The position numbers and the translations under genes are program-made. Below are positions 50,801-58,684 of a stretch of 64,000 bases of DNA, piece by piece. The stretch covers positions 124,001-188,000 of the forward strand of contig NZ_JAKEEB010000011.1 of assembly GCF_021462825.1 (NCBI RefSeq), read 5' to 3'. The notes under the pieces were generated by a model, which was not told the origin of the DNA, ran no database searches, and worked only from the letters and a program-made list of their open reading frames with translations. Numbering within the stretch: position 1 is the stretch's first letter; each line of letters begins with the position of its first letter. The stretch comes from Streptomyces glomeratus. GTDB taxonomy: Bacteria > Actinomycetota > Actinomycetes > Streptomycetales > Streptomycetaceae.

Positions 50801-50881
50801 ATGAAGCGACAGGACCTCACGCGGCGACGCCACGTCGACCTTGCGCGTGTCTCCAGCGCCTTCTGTCGCTGTCGAGCCTGA
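50801..50881 (+). CDS. short leader peptide, 26 aa, Cys-Arg-Cys near the end
   Basis: ORF MKRQDLTRRRHVDLARVSSA followed by FCRCRA. It is almost identical in its core to the peptide at 32944 (LTRRRHIDLAHVSSAFCCR). Two Cys codons lie just before the stop. It stands 176 bp before the dimethylsulfone-monooxygenase-like gene. Hairpins GAGGG-aaa-CCCTC (about 50889-50901) and CCGTCGT-g-ACGACGG (50955-50969) follow and could be the attenuator stems. Confidence 0.75.
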   Translation: MKRQDLTRRRHVDLARVSSAFCRCRA

Positions 50882-51056
50882 GCGCACCCGAGGGAAACCC
50901 TCCCACCCGCTCCCTCTGTGACTTCCTTCCGTGAATTCCGGTCCCGGCTTGTTTCCGTCGTGACGACGGCTTTCCCGGAGACGCCGCTCCAGCGTGCCTG
51001 AATTCCGCGGAGCTCATTCGTCCTGCCCGCGCAGCATTCTCCTGCCAGGAGTTCCC

Positions 51057-52193
51057 ATGCCCGCATCCTCCGCACACCCCGGATCCGACCCCGTCCGCTT
51101 CGCCTACTGGGTGCCGAACGTCAGCGGTGGCCTCGTCACCAGCACCATCGAGCAGCGCACCGACTGGGGCTACGACTACAACCGCGAACTCGCCGTCCTC
51201 GCCGAGAACAACGGCTTCGACTACGCGCTCAGCCAGGTCCGTTACATGGCCAGCTACGGCGCCGAGTACCAGCACGAGTCGACCAGTTTCAGCCTGGCCC
51301 TGCTGCTCGCCACGCAGCGGTTGAAGGTCATCGCCGCCGTCCACCCCGGCCTGTGGCACCCGGGCGTCCTGGCCAAGCTCGGCGCCACCGCCGACCACCT
51401 GTCGAACGGCCGCTTCGCCGTCAACGTCGTCAGCGGCTGGTTCAAGGGCGAGTTCACCGCGCTGGGCGAGCCTTGGCTGGAGCACGACGAACGTTACCGG
51501 CGCTCGGAGGAGTTCATCCGCGCCCTGCGGAAGATCTGGACCGAGGACCACGCCGAGCTCGCCGGTGACTTCTACCGGTTGCGCGACTTCTCCCTCAAGC
51601 CCAAGCCGCTGAACACCCCCGAGCGTCCGCACCCGGAGATCTTCCAGGGCGGCAACTCCACCGCCGCCCGTGCCATGGCCGGCCGCGTCTCCGACTGGTA
51701 CTTCTCCAACGGCAAGGACTTCGACGGCGTCACCGAGCAGATCGCCGACGTCCGTGCCTCCGCCGTCCAAGCGGGGCGTACGCCGCCGAAGTTCGGCCTC
51801 AACGGCTTCCTCATCGCCCGCGACACCGAGGCCGAAGCCCGCGACACGCTCCGCGAGATCGTCACCAAGGCCGACACGCAGGCCGTGCACGGCTTCCGCG
51901 ACGCCGTTCAGCAGGCCGGTCCGTCCACCGGCGACGGCAAGGGCATGTGGCAGGACTCGAGCTTCGAGGACCTCGTCCAGTACAACGACGGCTTCCGTAC
52001 GGGTCTGATCGGCACCCCTGAGCAGATCGCCGAGCGGATCGTCGCCTACAAGCGGCTCGGCGTCGACCTCTTCCTCCTCGGCTTCCTGCACTACCTGGAG
52101 GAGGTCGAGTACTTCGGCAAGCGGGTGCTGCCCCTGGTGCGCGAACTGGAGGCACGGGAAGCCGCGTACGAGCCCGCCGCCGCCCACGCCTGA
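51057..52193 (+). CDS. sfnG: dimethylsulfone monooxygenase (SfnG-like), 378 aa
   Basis: FMNH2-dependent LLM monooxygenase that converts dimethyl sulfone to methanesulfinate. The sequence from RFAYWVPNVSGGLVTSTIEQ through NNGFDYALSQVRYMASYGAE and HPGLWHPGVLAKLGATADHL to NGRFAVNVVSGWFKGEFTAL (about residues 108-135) and EIFQGGNSTAARAMAGRVSD (about 200) is that of SfnG proteins; length is also typical. The ATG at 51057 is preceded by AGGAGTTCCC. It is followed by a flavin reductase and an SfnB-like gene and then an alkanesulfonate-type monooxygenase, a complete route from dimethyl sulfone to sulfite. Confidence 0.88.
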   Translation: MPASSAHPGSDPVRFAYWVPNVSGGLVTSTIEQRTDWGYDYNRELAVLAENNGFDYALSQVRYMASYGAEYQHESTSFSLALLLATQRLKVIAAVHPGLWHPGVLAKLGATADHLSNGRFAVNVVSGWFKGEFTALGEPWLEHDERYRRSEEFIRALRKIWTEDHAELAGDFYRLRDFSLKPKPLNTPERPHPEIFQGGNSTAARAMAGRVSDWYFSNGKDFDGVTEQIADVRASAVQAGRTPPKFGLNGFLIARDTEAEARDTLREIVTKADTQAVHGFRDAVQQAGPSTGDGKGMWQDSSFEDLVQYNDGFRTGLIGTPEQIAERIVAYKRLGVDLFLLGFLHYLEEVEYFGKRVLPLVRELEAREAAYEPAAAHA

Positions 52194-52234
52194 CCGCGGC
52201 CCGCACACGAAACGACCCACCGAAAGGTCCCACC

Positions 52235-52792
52235 ATGGCCACGATCCTGTCCGTCTCCGGAAGTCCCTCCGCCTCCTCCCGCACCGCTCGGCTGCTGCGC
52301 CACCTGGACGAGCGGCTCATCGCACAGGGGCACGAGGTGGTCCCGCTGGACGTTCGAACCCTCCCCGCCGAGGCGCTGCTCGGGGCCGACTTCGCTCACC
52401 CGGCGATCGTCCGGGCCACCGCCCTGTTCGAGCAGGCGGACGGGGTGGTGATCGGTACCCCCGTCTACAAGGCCGCCTACTCCGGGCTGCTGAAGTCCCT
52501 GCTCGACCTGCTCCCGCAGTACGCCCTGGCGGGCAAGACGGTCCTCCCGCTGGCCACCGGCGGCTCCACCGCCCACGTCCTGGCCATCGACTACGCCCTG
52601 CGCCCGGTGCTGGCCTCCATGGGCCCCGCGCACATCACGCCGGGCTGGTTCACCCTCGACAAGGACATCACGGTGGGCGAGGACGGCACGCTGACCGTCG
52701 CGCCGGGATCGGCCGAGGCTCTGGCGCAGGTCACGGACCAGTTCTCGGCCGCGCTGGGCGGGCGTACGACGCTGCTGGCGGCCGCCGGATGA
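52235..52792 (+). CDS. NAD(P)H-dependent FMN reductase (SsuE/MsuE-like), 185 aa
   Basis: Flavodoxin-fold reductase that supplies FMNH2 to the monooxygenases. The flavin-phosphate loop is SVSGSPSASSRTARLLRHLD (residues 6-25), followed by ADFAHPAIVRATALFEQADG, VVIGTPVYKAAYSGLLKSLL (about 72-91, the SsuE signature) and VLPLATGGSTAHVLAIDYAL. Length matches SsuE. AAAGG stands before the ATG at 52235, which is 41 bp after the sfnG-like gene; the stop overlaps the sfnB-like start (ATGA). It is the only obvious flavin reductase for the seven monooxygenases of the island. Confidence 0.92.
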   Translation: MATILSVSGSPSASSRTARLLRHLDERLIAQGHEVVPLDVRTLPAEALLGADFAHPAIVRATALFEQADGVVIGTPVYKAAYSGLLKSLLDLLPQYALAGKTVLPLATGGSTAHVLAIDYALRPVLASMGPAHITPGWFTLDKDITVGEDGTLTVAPGSAEALAQVTDQFSAALGGRTTLLAAAG

Positions 52793-53985
52793 GCGCCGCG
52801 CACGTCATCGCGGATGACGCCGAGGCCCTTGCCGTGGCCGCGGAGCTGGCCGCGGACTTCCGCAAGGGCGCCGCCGAGCGGGACGCGCGGCGCAGGCTCC
52901 CGCACACGGAGCTGGAGCGGCTGTCCGCCTCCGGGCTGCTCGCCGTGACCGTGCCCGCCCGGTTCGGCGGCGCGGACATCCGTGCGGACGCGCTCGCCGA
53001 GATCTTCCGACTGCTGGCCGCCGCCGACGCCAGCCTGGCCCAGATCCCGCAGAGCCACTTCGTGTACGTCAACGTGCTGCGTCGGCAGGGGACCGACGAG
53101 CAGCAGGAGTTCTTCTTCGGCGAGGTGCTGGCGGGCAGGCGGTTCGGCAACGCCCAGTCCGAGGCGGGCACCCGGCACGTCCAGGACATCCGCACCCGTC
53201 TCGCCCGGCTCCCGGACGGGTCGTACGTCCTCGACGGCGTCAAGCACTACTCCACCGGCGCGCTGTTTGCCCACTGGATCCCCGTCCTCGCCCGTACCGA
53301 GGACGACACCCTGCAGGTGGCGTACGTTCCGCGTGACGCGCCCGGCCTCACGGTCGTGGACGACTGGGACGGCATGGGACAGCGCACCACCGCCAGCGGA
53401 ACCGTCCGCCTGGAGTCAGTGCCCGTGCCGGCCGACCGTGTCGTGCCGCACCACCTCACGTTCCAAGGTCCCCAACTCCACGGCGCGGTGGCCCAGTTGC
53501 TGCACGCGGCCATCGACGCCGGGATCGCCTCGGGGGCGCTGGCCGAGGCGGTGGAGTTCGTCCGCACGAAGAGCCGCCCCTGGTTCGAGAGCGCGGCCGA
53601 AGGGCACGAGAGTGCCGCGGAGGATCCGTTGCTGATCCAGCGGTTCGGCGAACTGGCGATCAGAGTACGGGCTGCCGAAGCGCTGCTGCGCGAGGCCTCC
53701 CGCGCGGTCGACGCCGCCCGCGCCGACCTGACCGACGACTCGGCCGCTGAGGCCTCGATCGCGGTGGCCACGGCCAAGGTGACCGCCGCCCAGGCCGCCG
53801 TCGAGGTCGCCGGCGCCCTCTTCGAGGTATCCGGCACCCGCTCCGCGCTCGACTCCCTGAACCTGCACCGCCACTGGCGCGACGCGCGCACCCACACCCT
53901 GCACGACCCGGCCCGCTGGAAGGTCCAGCACATCGGCCGCTATGTGCTCAACGGCACCAGGCCGCCCCGCCACGGCCTCCTCTGA
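52789..53985 (+). CDS. sfnB: SfnB-like acyl-CoA-dehydrogenase-family oxidoreductase, 398 aa
   Basis: Acyl-CoA-dehydrogenase-fold FAD/FMN enzyme of the sulfur-acquisition (SfnB/DszC-like) group. Visible blocks: LERLSASGLLAVTVPARFGG (about residues 43-62), DASLAQIPQSHFVYVNVLRR (about 82), GRRFGNAQSEAGTRHVQDIR, KHYSTGALFAHWIPVLART (about 150) and the C-terminal LHRHWRDARTHTLHDPARWK (about 360-380), where His-Asp act in DszC-type oxygenases. SfnB is associated with use of dimethyl sulfone or methanesulfonate. It overlaps the flavin reductase gene, consistent with using reduced flavin from it. Confidence 0.85.
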   Translation: MSAAHVIADDAEALAVAAELAADFRKGAAERDARRRLPHTELERLSASGLLAVTVPARFGGADIRADALAEIFRLLAAADASLAQIPQSHFVYVNVLRRQGTDEQQEFFFGEVLAGRRFGNAQSEAGTRHVQDIRTRLARLPDGSYVLDGVKHYSTGALFAHWIPVLARTEDDTLQVAYVPRDAPGLTVVDDWDGMGQRTTASGTVRLESVPVPADRVVPHHLTFQGPQLHGAVAQLLHAAIDAGIASGALAEAVEFVRTKSRPWFESAAEGHESAAEDPLLIQRFGELAIRVRAAEALLREASRAVDAARADLTDDSAAEASIAVATAKVTAAQAAVEVAGALFEVSGTRSALDSLNLHRHWRDARTHTLHDPARWKVQHIGRYVLNGTRPPRHGLL

Positions 53986-54022
53986 CAACCAACCTGATCG
54001 CACTCCTGATCGGAGACGCCGC

Positions 54023-55183
54023 GTGTCCCTCATCTTCCACTGGTTCCTGCCCACCAACGGAGACAGCCGCCACGTCGTCGGCGGCGGCCACGGCACCCCG
54101 GCCACCGCCTCCGGCCGGGATCGGCCGCCCACGGTCGCCTACCTGAGCCAGATCGCCCGCGCCGCCGAGGACCTCGGCTTCGTCGGAGCGCTCACCCCGA
54201 CCGGGGCGTGGTGCGAGGACGCGTGGCTGACCACCGCCATGGTCAGCCAGAACACCGAGCGCCTGAAGTTCCTCGTCGCCTTCCGCCCCGGCTTCGTCTC
54301 CCCGACCCTCGCCGCGCAGATGGCCTCCACCTTCCAGCGGCAGACCGGCGGACGGCTCCTGCTCAACGTCGTCACCGGCGGCGAAAGCCATGAGCAGCGG
54401 GCCTACGGCGACTTCCTCGACAAGGACGCGCGGTACCGCCGTACCGGCGAATTCCTGCAAATCGTCCGGGGATTGTGGGAGGGCAAGACCGTCGACCTCG
54501 CCGGCGAGCATCTGCTGATCGAGGACGCGAAGCTGGCGCGCCTGCCCGATCCGATCCCCGAGGTGTATTTCGGCGGATCCTCGCCGATCGCGGGCGAGGT
54601 CGCGGCACGGCACGTCGACGTCTACCTCACCTGGGGGGAGCCGCCCGCACAGGTCGCCGAGAAGATCGCCTGGATCAGGAAGCTCGCCGCGCAGGAGGGG
54701 CGCACGCTGCGCTTCGGCATCCGCCTGCACGTCATCACCCGCGACACCTCCGAGCAGGCCTGGGCGGAGGCCGACCACCTCTTGGCGGGCTTCGACCCGG
54801 AGACCGTTCGGGCCGTCCAGGCCGGCCTCGCCCGCAGCGAGTCGGAGGGACAGCGGCGGATGCTGGCCCTGCACGGAGGCGGGAGCCGGGACGGGCTGGA
54901 GATCCACCCCAACCTGTGGGCGGGCATCGGGTTGGTGCGGGGTGGGGCGGGGACCGCCCTGGTCGGCAGCCACGACGAAGTCGCCGAGCGGATCAAGGAG
55001 TATGCCGCGCTGGGGATCGAGGAGTTCATCCTCTCCGGCTATCCGCACCTGGAGGAGGCCTACTGGTTCGGCGAGGGCGTCCTGCCGAAGCTTCAGGCGC
55101 AGGGTCTGTGGCAGCACCCGTACGGGCAGCAGGCGGCCCTCTCGGCCCAGGTGCCCTTCGCCGGCACCGGGACCCCGGGTTGA
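54023..55183 (+). CDS. ssuD: alkanesulfonate monooxygenase (SsuD-like LLM), 386 aa
   Basis: FMNH2-dependent monooxygenase that splits alkanesulfonates into aldehyde and sulfite. The N-terminus SLIFHWFLPTNGDSRHVVGG and the blocks YLSQIARAAEDLGFVGALTP, CEDAWLTTAMVSQNTERLKF, LVAFRPGFVSPTLAAQMAST and TGGRLLLNVVTGGESHEQRA (about residues 112-131) match SsuD/MsuD closely, as does FGIRLHVITRDTSEQAWAEA (about 232). The GTG at 54023 is selected since SLIFHWFLPT is the family start. Length is normal. It ends the SfnG-reductase-SfnB-SsuD operon. Confidence 0.92.
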   Translation: MSLIFHWFLPTNGDSRHVVGGGHGTPATASGRDRPPTVAYLSQIARAAEDLGFVGALTPTGAWCEDAWLTTAMVSQNTERLKFLVAFRPGFVSPTLAAQMASTFQRQTGGRLLLNVVTGGESHEQRAYGDFLDKDARYRRTGEFLQIVRGLWEGKTVDLAGEHLLIEDAKLARLPDPIPEVYFGGSSPIAGEVAARHVDVYLTWGEPPAQVAEKIAWIRKLAAQEGRTLRFGIRLHVITRDTSEQAWAEADHLLAGFDPETVRAVQAGLARSESEGQRRMLALHGGGSRDGLEIHPNLWAGIGLVRGGAGTALVGSHDEVAERIKEYAALGIEEFILSGYPHLEEAYWFGEGVLPKLQAQGLWQHPYGQQAALSAQVPFAGTGTPG

Positions 55184-55329
55184 CCCACGTGATCGCGGCG
55201 GAGACCAAGGCCGGGAAGGCCGACATCGCGAACTCGCCATCTCACCCCGGAGAGCTGAAGCCCGGAAACCTTCCAGCGGCGGCAGGGGCGCCGCTCGATG
55301 ACGACCGGCGCGAAGGACTGGATGTCCCG

Positions 55330-55648
55330 CCGCCACGGATGCTGGACGCGAACGGATGCGGAAACGTTCGCGTGGTCACGAGGGACGGCGCCCTCGGCGC
55401 CCCTTCCGGGAGGCACGGACCGCAAACACCTTCAAGAAGACCGCCGCCGCCCCGCTCGTCGCCATCCTCGCCGCGGACAATGAGTCCACGAGGAACTGCC
55501 CAGCCAGTTCCCGCACTTCCCACGGGCCAGGGATCTCTTCGCCGAGCGTGCGGTGCTCGAGCGGTCCGCGAAGCTCAACGCGCTTCTCCAGGTCGGCTTC
55601 CCGCGCTCCCCGCGTCTGGCGTACGCGCAAGTGGTCACTACCGTCTGA
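55330..55648 (+). pseudogene. nitroreductase (malonic-semialdehyde-reductase/RutE-like) remnant
   Basis: In one frame, FREARTANTFKKTAAAPLVA then ILAADNES; in the next frame, from about 55485, HEELPSQFPHFPRARDLFAE and RAVLERSAKLNALLQVGF up to a stop at 55648. Relatives have LFxEARTANTF near residue 25 and APLVAVLAAD-xxFHEELPxxFPH near residue 100, so an internal deletion, a frameshift and a C-terminal loss are all present. The original was an NAD(P)H-flavin oxidoreductase. It lies between the sulfur island and the phosphonate genes. Confidence 0.65.
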
Positions 55649-55776
55649 TCACGGGGCAACGGCCGGCAGGCGGCGCACCCGCGTCAGAGCCGGTGGGGGA
55701 CCACGCCGGTGAGCGGGAACCGCCCCACCGCGGCGGGTAGGGTCTGACGCAGGCTGGGCACCCGGCCTGCACGATC

Positions 55777-56577
55777 ATGAGCGGCCCAGGAGACACGGTG
55801 CGGCAGGAGCACGGCAGCCCGGACAGCGAACTGCGCTACCGCAGGGTCGCGGCCGAACTCCGCGAGGCGATCATCGCAGGCGAGTACGCCACCGGCGCGA
55901 AGCTGCCTCCCGAGGGGACGCTCGCCGAGCGCTACGGCGTCTCCCGGGGCACGATCCGGCACGCGCTGGCCGTGCTGCGCTCGGACGGCCTGGTCACCTC
56001 CCGGCGCGGCACGCGGCGCACGGTGCTCGGCGGCCCCCGGGCGCAGAGCTTCTCGGAGCTGCTGAGCTTCACCAACTGGGCCCGGTCCATCGGCGAGACG
56101 CCGGGCGGCCGGCTGGACCGCGTGGTGCGCCGACCGGCCGAGCCGGACGAAGCCGCGCAACTGGGCCTGGAGGCAGGGGCCGAGGTGTATCTGGTACTGC
56201 GGCTGCGGACCCTGTCCGGGGAACCGGTCATGGTCGAACGATCGCTCTACCCGGCCCGCGTAGGAGCGCTGGTGGCCGAACTGCAGCCGGACGTCGTCTC
56301 GCACACCGAGGCACTCGTCACCCACGGCGTGCTCTTCACCGACGCCGACCACACGATCGACCTCGCGTGCGCCGACGCCGACGACGCCCGGCTGCTGGAC
56401 TGCCGGCCCGGGCAGGTCCTGCTGCGCGAGCGGCGCCGCACCACCGATCCGGAGGGGGTGCCGGTGGAGTGGTCCGAGGACCGGTACCTGCCCGGCACCA
56501 TCGCCTTCACCGTGCACAACTCCGTGGCCGCCTCCCCCCTGGGCCGCCGCCACAGGCCGGGCTCGGTCACCCCCTAG
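55777..56577 (+). CDS. GntR/UTRA-family transcriptional regulator (PhnF-like), 266 aa
   Basis: HutC/PhnF-subfamily repressor. The winged helix is at residues 20-88 (LRYRRVAAELREAIIAGEYA, KLPPEGTLAERYGVSRGTIR, LAVLRSDGLVTSRRGTRRTV), and the UTRA ligand domain follows (EVYLVLRLRTLSGEPVMVER, HTIDLACADADDARLLDCRP, GVPVEWSEDRYLPGTIAF). It is convergent with the dioxygenase-HD fusion gene; the two stop codons overlap within CTAG. A PhnF-like inverted repeat upstream of the fusion gene is the probable operator. Ligand is likely the phosphonate substrate or a product. Confidence 0.88.
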   Translation: MSGPGDTVRQEHGSPDSELRYRRVAAELREAIIAGEYATGAKLPPEGTLAERYGVSRGTIRHALAVLRSDGLVTSRRGTRRTVLGGPRAQSFSELLSFTNWARSIGETPGGRLDRVVRRPAEPDEAAQLGLEAGAEVYLVLRLRTLSGEPVMVERSLYPARVGALVAELQPDVVSHTEALVTHGVLFTDADHTIDLACADADDARLLDCRPGQVLLRERRRTTDPEGVPVEWSEDRYLPGTIAFTVHNSVAASPLGRRHRPGSVTP

Positions 56578-58211
56578 CCGCGCAGCAGTGCGGTGAGCAT
56601 CGGGAGGAAGTGCTCGAACGGCGGTGTGACGGCGTCCGGGTCCTTCGCCTCGTCGTCCCAGCGGCGGACGGCGACCGCGTCGGCGGCGCCCGGCAGCGCG
56701 GCGAACTCGGCCGCCTGCGCGGGGGTCATCACCCCGCCCTGGACCGCCAGCGTGTACTTGGACGCCTCGGACAGCCGGTCGTGGTAGCCCGGTTCCACCG
56801 CGCACAGGTAGCGCTTTGCGGCCACGTGCAGGCGCACGGGCTCGGTGACCTCGGGCCCGAACCAGCGGCTCAGCATCCCGGCGCCGGTGTGACTGTGCCG
56901 GTTGTCGGTGCCGGCCATCAGCTCCCGGCCGGTGACGACGTCATCCTCGACGTGCCCGACGTCGTGCAGCAGCGCGGCGGCCACCAGGTGCGGCGGGGCG
57001 CCGGCGGCCTCGGCCCTGGCCCCGGCCTGCAGCATGTGCTGGGCCATGGAGACCGGCTCGCCCAGGTACTCCGTCGTCCCCGCCCCGGCGAACAGCTCGG
57101 CCAACGGCTCCAGGGTGTCCGCGCGCCTGAGCACCGCCAGGGCGCTCGCCAGCCCGTCCAGGTCGGCGTAGCAGCCCTGCAGGTGACGCTCCCCGTCCTG
57201 GGCGAACGCGGTGCGGGCGTGCAGCAGCCGGGTGTTGTCGAACACCAGGCAGTCGCCCGGGGCGAGGCGCAGGTCCAGGCGCAGCTCCGGGCGGAGCAGC
57301 AGTTTCGCGAACGTGCGGTAGGCCGCGTAGAACGACTCCAGCGCGTCGGCGGGCAGCCGCAGCGTGCCGGACGAGCGGTTGTTGAAGCGCACCTCGCGCA
57401 CATGGCCCAGCGGGTCGGTGCCGATCAGCGGACGGTCGGCCCGCAGCTCGGTCCCCGCGTCACGGAAGACGAACGGCACGGGAGTACGGGTGAGCACCTC
57501 GAACGCCTCCGGGTCCTCACGCCGCAACAGCGCCGCCGCGCCGAAGCCGTCGACGAGGCCCGAGTCGCCACCATCCGCCTCATTGACCAGGCAGTGCAGC
57601 AGCTGGAGCGTCGGAACGGGGTCGCGGTAGGGGTTGTCGGTGTGGGGCGCGATGGCGGCCGAGGTGAAGGCGAGGTTGTTCGGGTCCGGCTCGACGCGCA
57701 CGTCGAAGAGCTTCCCGTAATTCGTCTCGCGGACGTAGCCGAAGGTCTCCGCCACGGCGAGCACCTGGCCCTCGCGCTCGGGCACCCCGCGGAGCACCAT
57801 GAAGCCCACCCGCAGCACGGACTCCAGCATCCGTGCCCGCACGGCCGGTTCGCCCAGGTACGCCTCCCAGTCCGCCTCCGGCAGCCGCCCGGCCAGATCG
57901 CGCGCCGTCCACAGCTCCTTCCCGGCCTCGGTGCGCCGGTCCCGGTGTCCCGGTCCGCCCGGCCGATTGGCTTCCAGCCAGGCCGACGGATATGCCGAGC
58001 AGTGCCCGTCGGGGGCCCAGACCACCTCGACGGCGGGCTCCCCGGCCCTCTCGGCGGCGGCCACCGTCGCGACCCGCAGCCCGTCGGGCAGGGCGTCGAT
58101 CTGAAACAGCTTCTGCCCGGTGCGCGGATCTCGGCACTGCGCGCACGGGCAGTTGTCTCGGAGCCACAGAACCGGCAGATCGCCGATCGCGTCGCTGGAC
58201 AGGGCGGGCAT
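56574..58211 (-). CDS. fused 2-oxoglutarate dioxygenase / HD-domain oxygenase (TmpA-TmpB or PhnY-PhnZ type), 545 aa
   Basis: A natural fusion of two steps of oxidative C-P bond cleavage. The N-terminal gamma-butyrobetaine-hydroxylase-like domain has the zinc-type LRDNCPCAQCRDPRTGQKLF (about residues 17-36), iron ligands HTDNPYRDP (about 189) and a distal His in NTRLLHARTAF (about 330). From about residue 380 a PhnZ-like HD domain follows: MAQHMLQAG, AAALLHDVGHVEDD (about 415), SHTGAGMLSRWFG, RLHVAAKRYLCAVEPGYHDR. TmpA hydroxylates 2-trimethylaminoethylphosphonate and TmpB cleaves it to glycine betaine and phosphate; PhnY/PhnZ do the same for aminoethylphosphonate. The GBBH-like N-domain favours the Tmp type. 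ATG at 58211 has GAGGAG upstream. Confidence 0.85.
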   Translation of the reverse strand: MPALSSDAIGDLPVLWLRDNCPCAQCRDPRTGQKLFQIDALPDGLRVATVAAAERAGEPAVEVVWAPDGHCSAYPSAWLEANRPGGPGHRDRRTEAGKELWTARDLAGRLPEADWEAYLGEPAVRARMLESVLRVGFMVLRGVPEREGQVLAVAETFGYVRETNYGKLFDVRVEPDPNNLAFTSAAIAPHTDNPYRDPVPTLQLLHCLVNEADGGDSGLVDGFGAAALLRREDPEAFEVLTRTPVPFVFRDAGTELRADRPLIGTDPLGHVREVRFNNRSSGTLRLPADALESFYAAYRTFAKLLLRPELRLDLRLAPGDCLVFDNTRLLHARTAFAQDGERHLQGCYADLDGLASALAVLRRADTLEPLAELFAGAGTTEYLGEPVSMAQHMLQAGARAEAAGAPPHLVAAALLHDVGHVEDDVVTGRELMAGTDNRHSHTGAGMLSRWFGPEVTEPVRLHVAAKRYLCAVEPGYHDRLSEASKYTLAVQGGVMTPAQAAEFAALPGAADAVAVRRWDDEAKDPDAVTPPFEHFLPMLTALLRG

Positions 58212-58228
58212 GGTCACTCCTCGGGGCA

Positions 58229-58246
58229 AAGTTGTATAGCCAACTT
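58229..58246 (-). promoter_or_regulatory. candidate GntR/PhnF-type operator
   Basis: Inverted repeat AAGTTG-tatagc-CAACTT, 18 bp upstream of the fusion-gene start. The core TTGTATAGCCAA resembles the mycobacterial PhnF site TGGTATAGACCA (9 of 12 positions). It is the likely binding site for the convergent GntR/UTRA regulator, blocking transcription or translation of the fusion gene. Confidence 0.65.
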
Positions 58247-58612
58247 CTCCGACCGTCACAGGCGGACACGTCAAGGAGGTGTCCCAGACATGGCGGCGGG
58301 GCAAATCCCATGACCGGCGGCGGACGGGACGTCACCTGTCCGGCGGAACTCGCGGCCGGCCGGGTCATCGCGCCTCCGGAAGGGGAGGCGGCGTCCCGGC
58401 GGAGTGCGGTCGTCCTCCCACGCCTCGTCACCCGCGCTACGGCGGTGGCGGCTTGAGGGAGCCGGTGGGGCCGGCCCCATGGTGCCGACGGGGGAGCGCC
58501 GCCGGGCGTGTGCTTACCTCAGGGTCGCGGCATGGGGGCGCTCGACACGCGGGTCTCTCGGTAAAGGATTAGCGTGGAACGCGGACGCGCGGTCAGAGCC
58601 ACAGCAGACCGG

Positions 58613-58643
58613 AACCCCGGCCCGATTCCGGCGGGCCGGGGTT
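58613..58643. terminator. strong hairpin terminator
   Basis: AACCCCGGCCCG - attccgg - CGGGCCGGGGTT, a perfect 12 bp stem. It lies 41 bp beyond the stop codon of the Asn-rich secreted-protein gene on the minus strand and can end transcription from either side. The rest of 58247-58684 shows no gene. Confidence 0.75.
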
Positions 58644-58684
58644 CTCGTTGTGTGGGTCACCACGAGTGACCATGTCAGTCGGGA

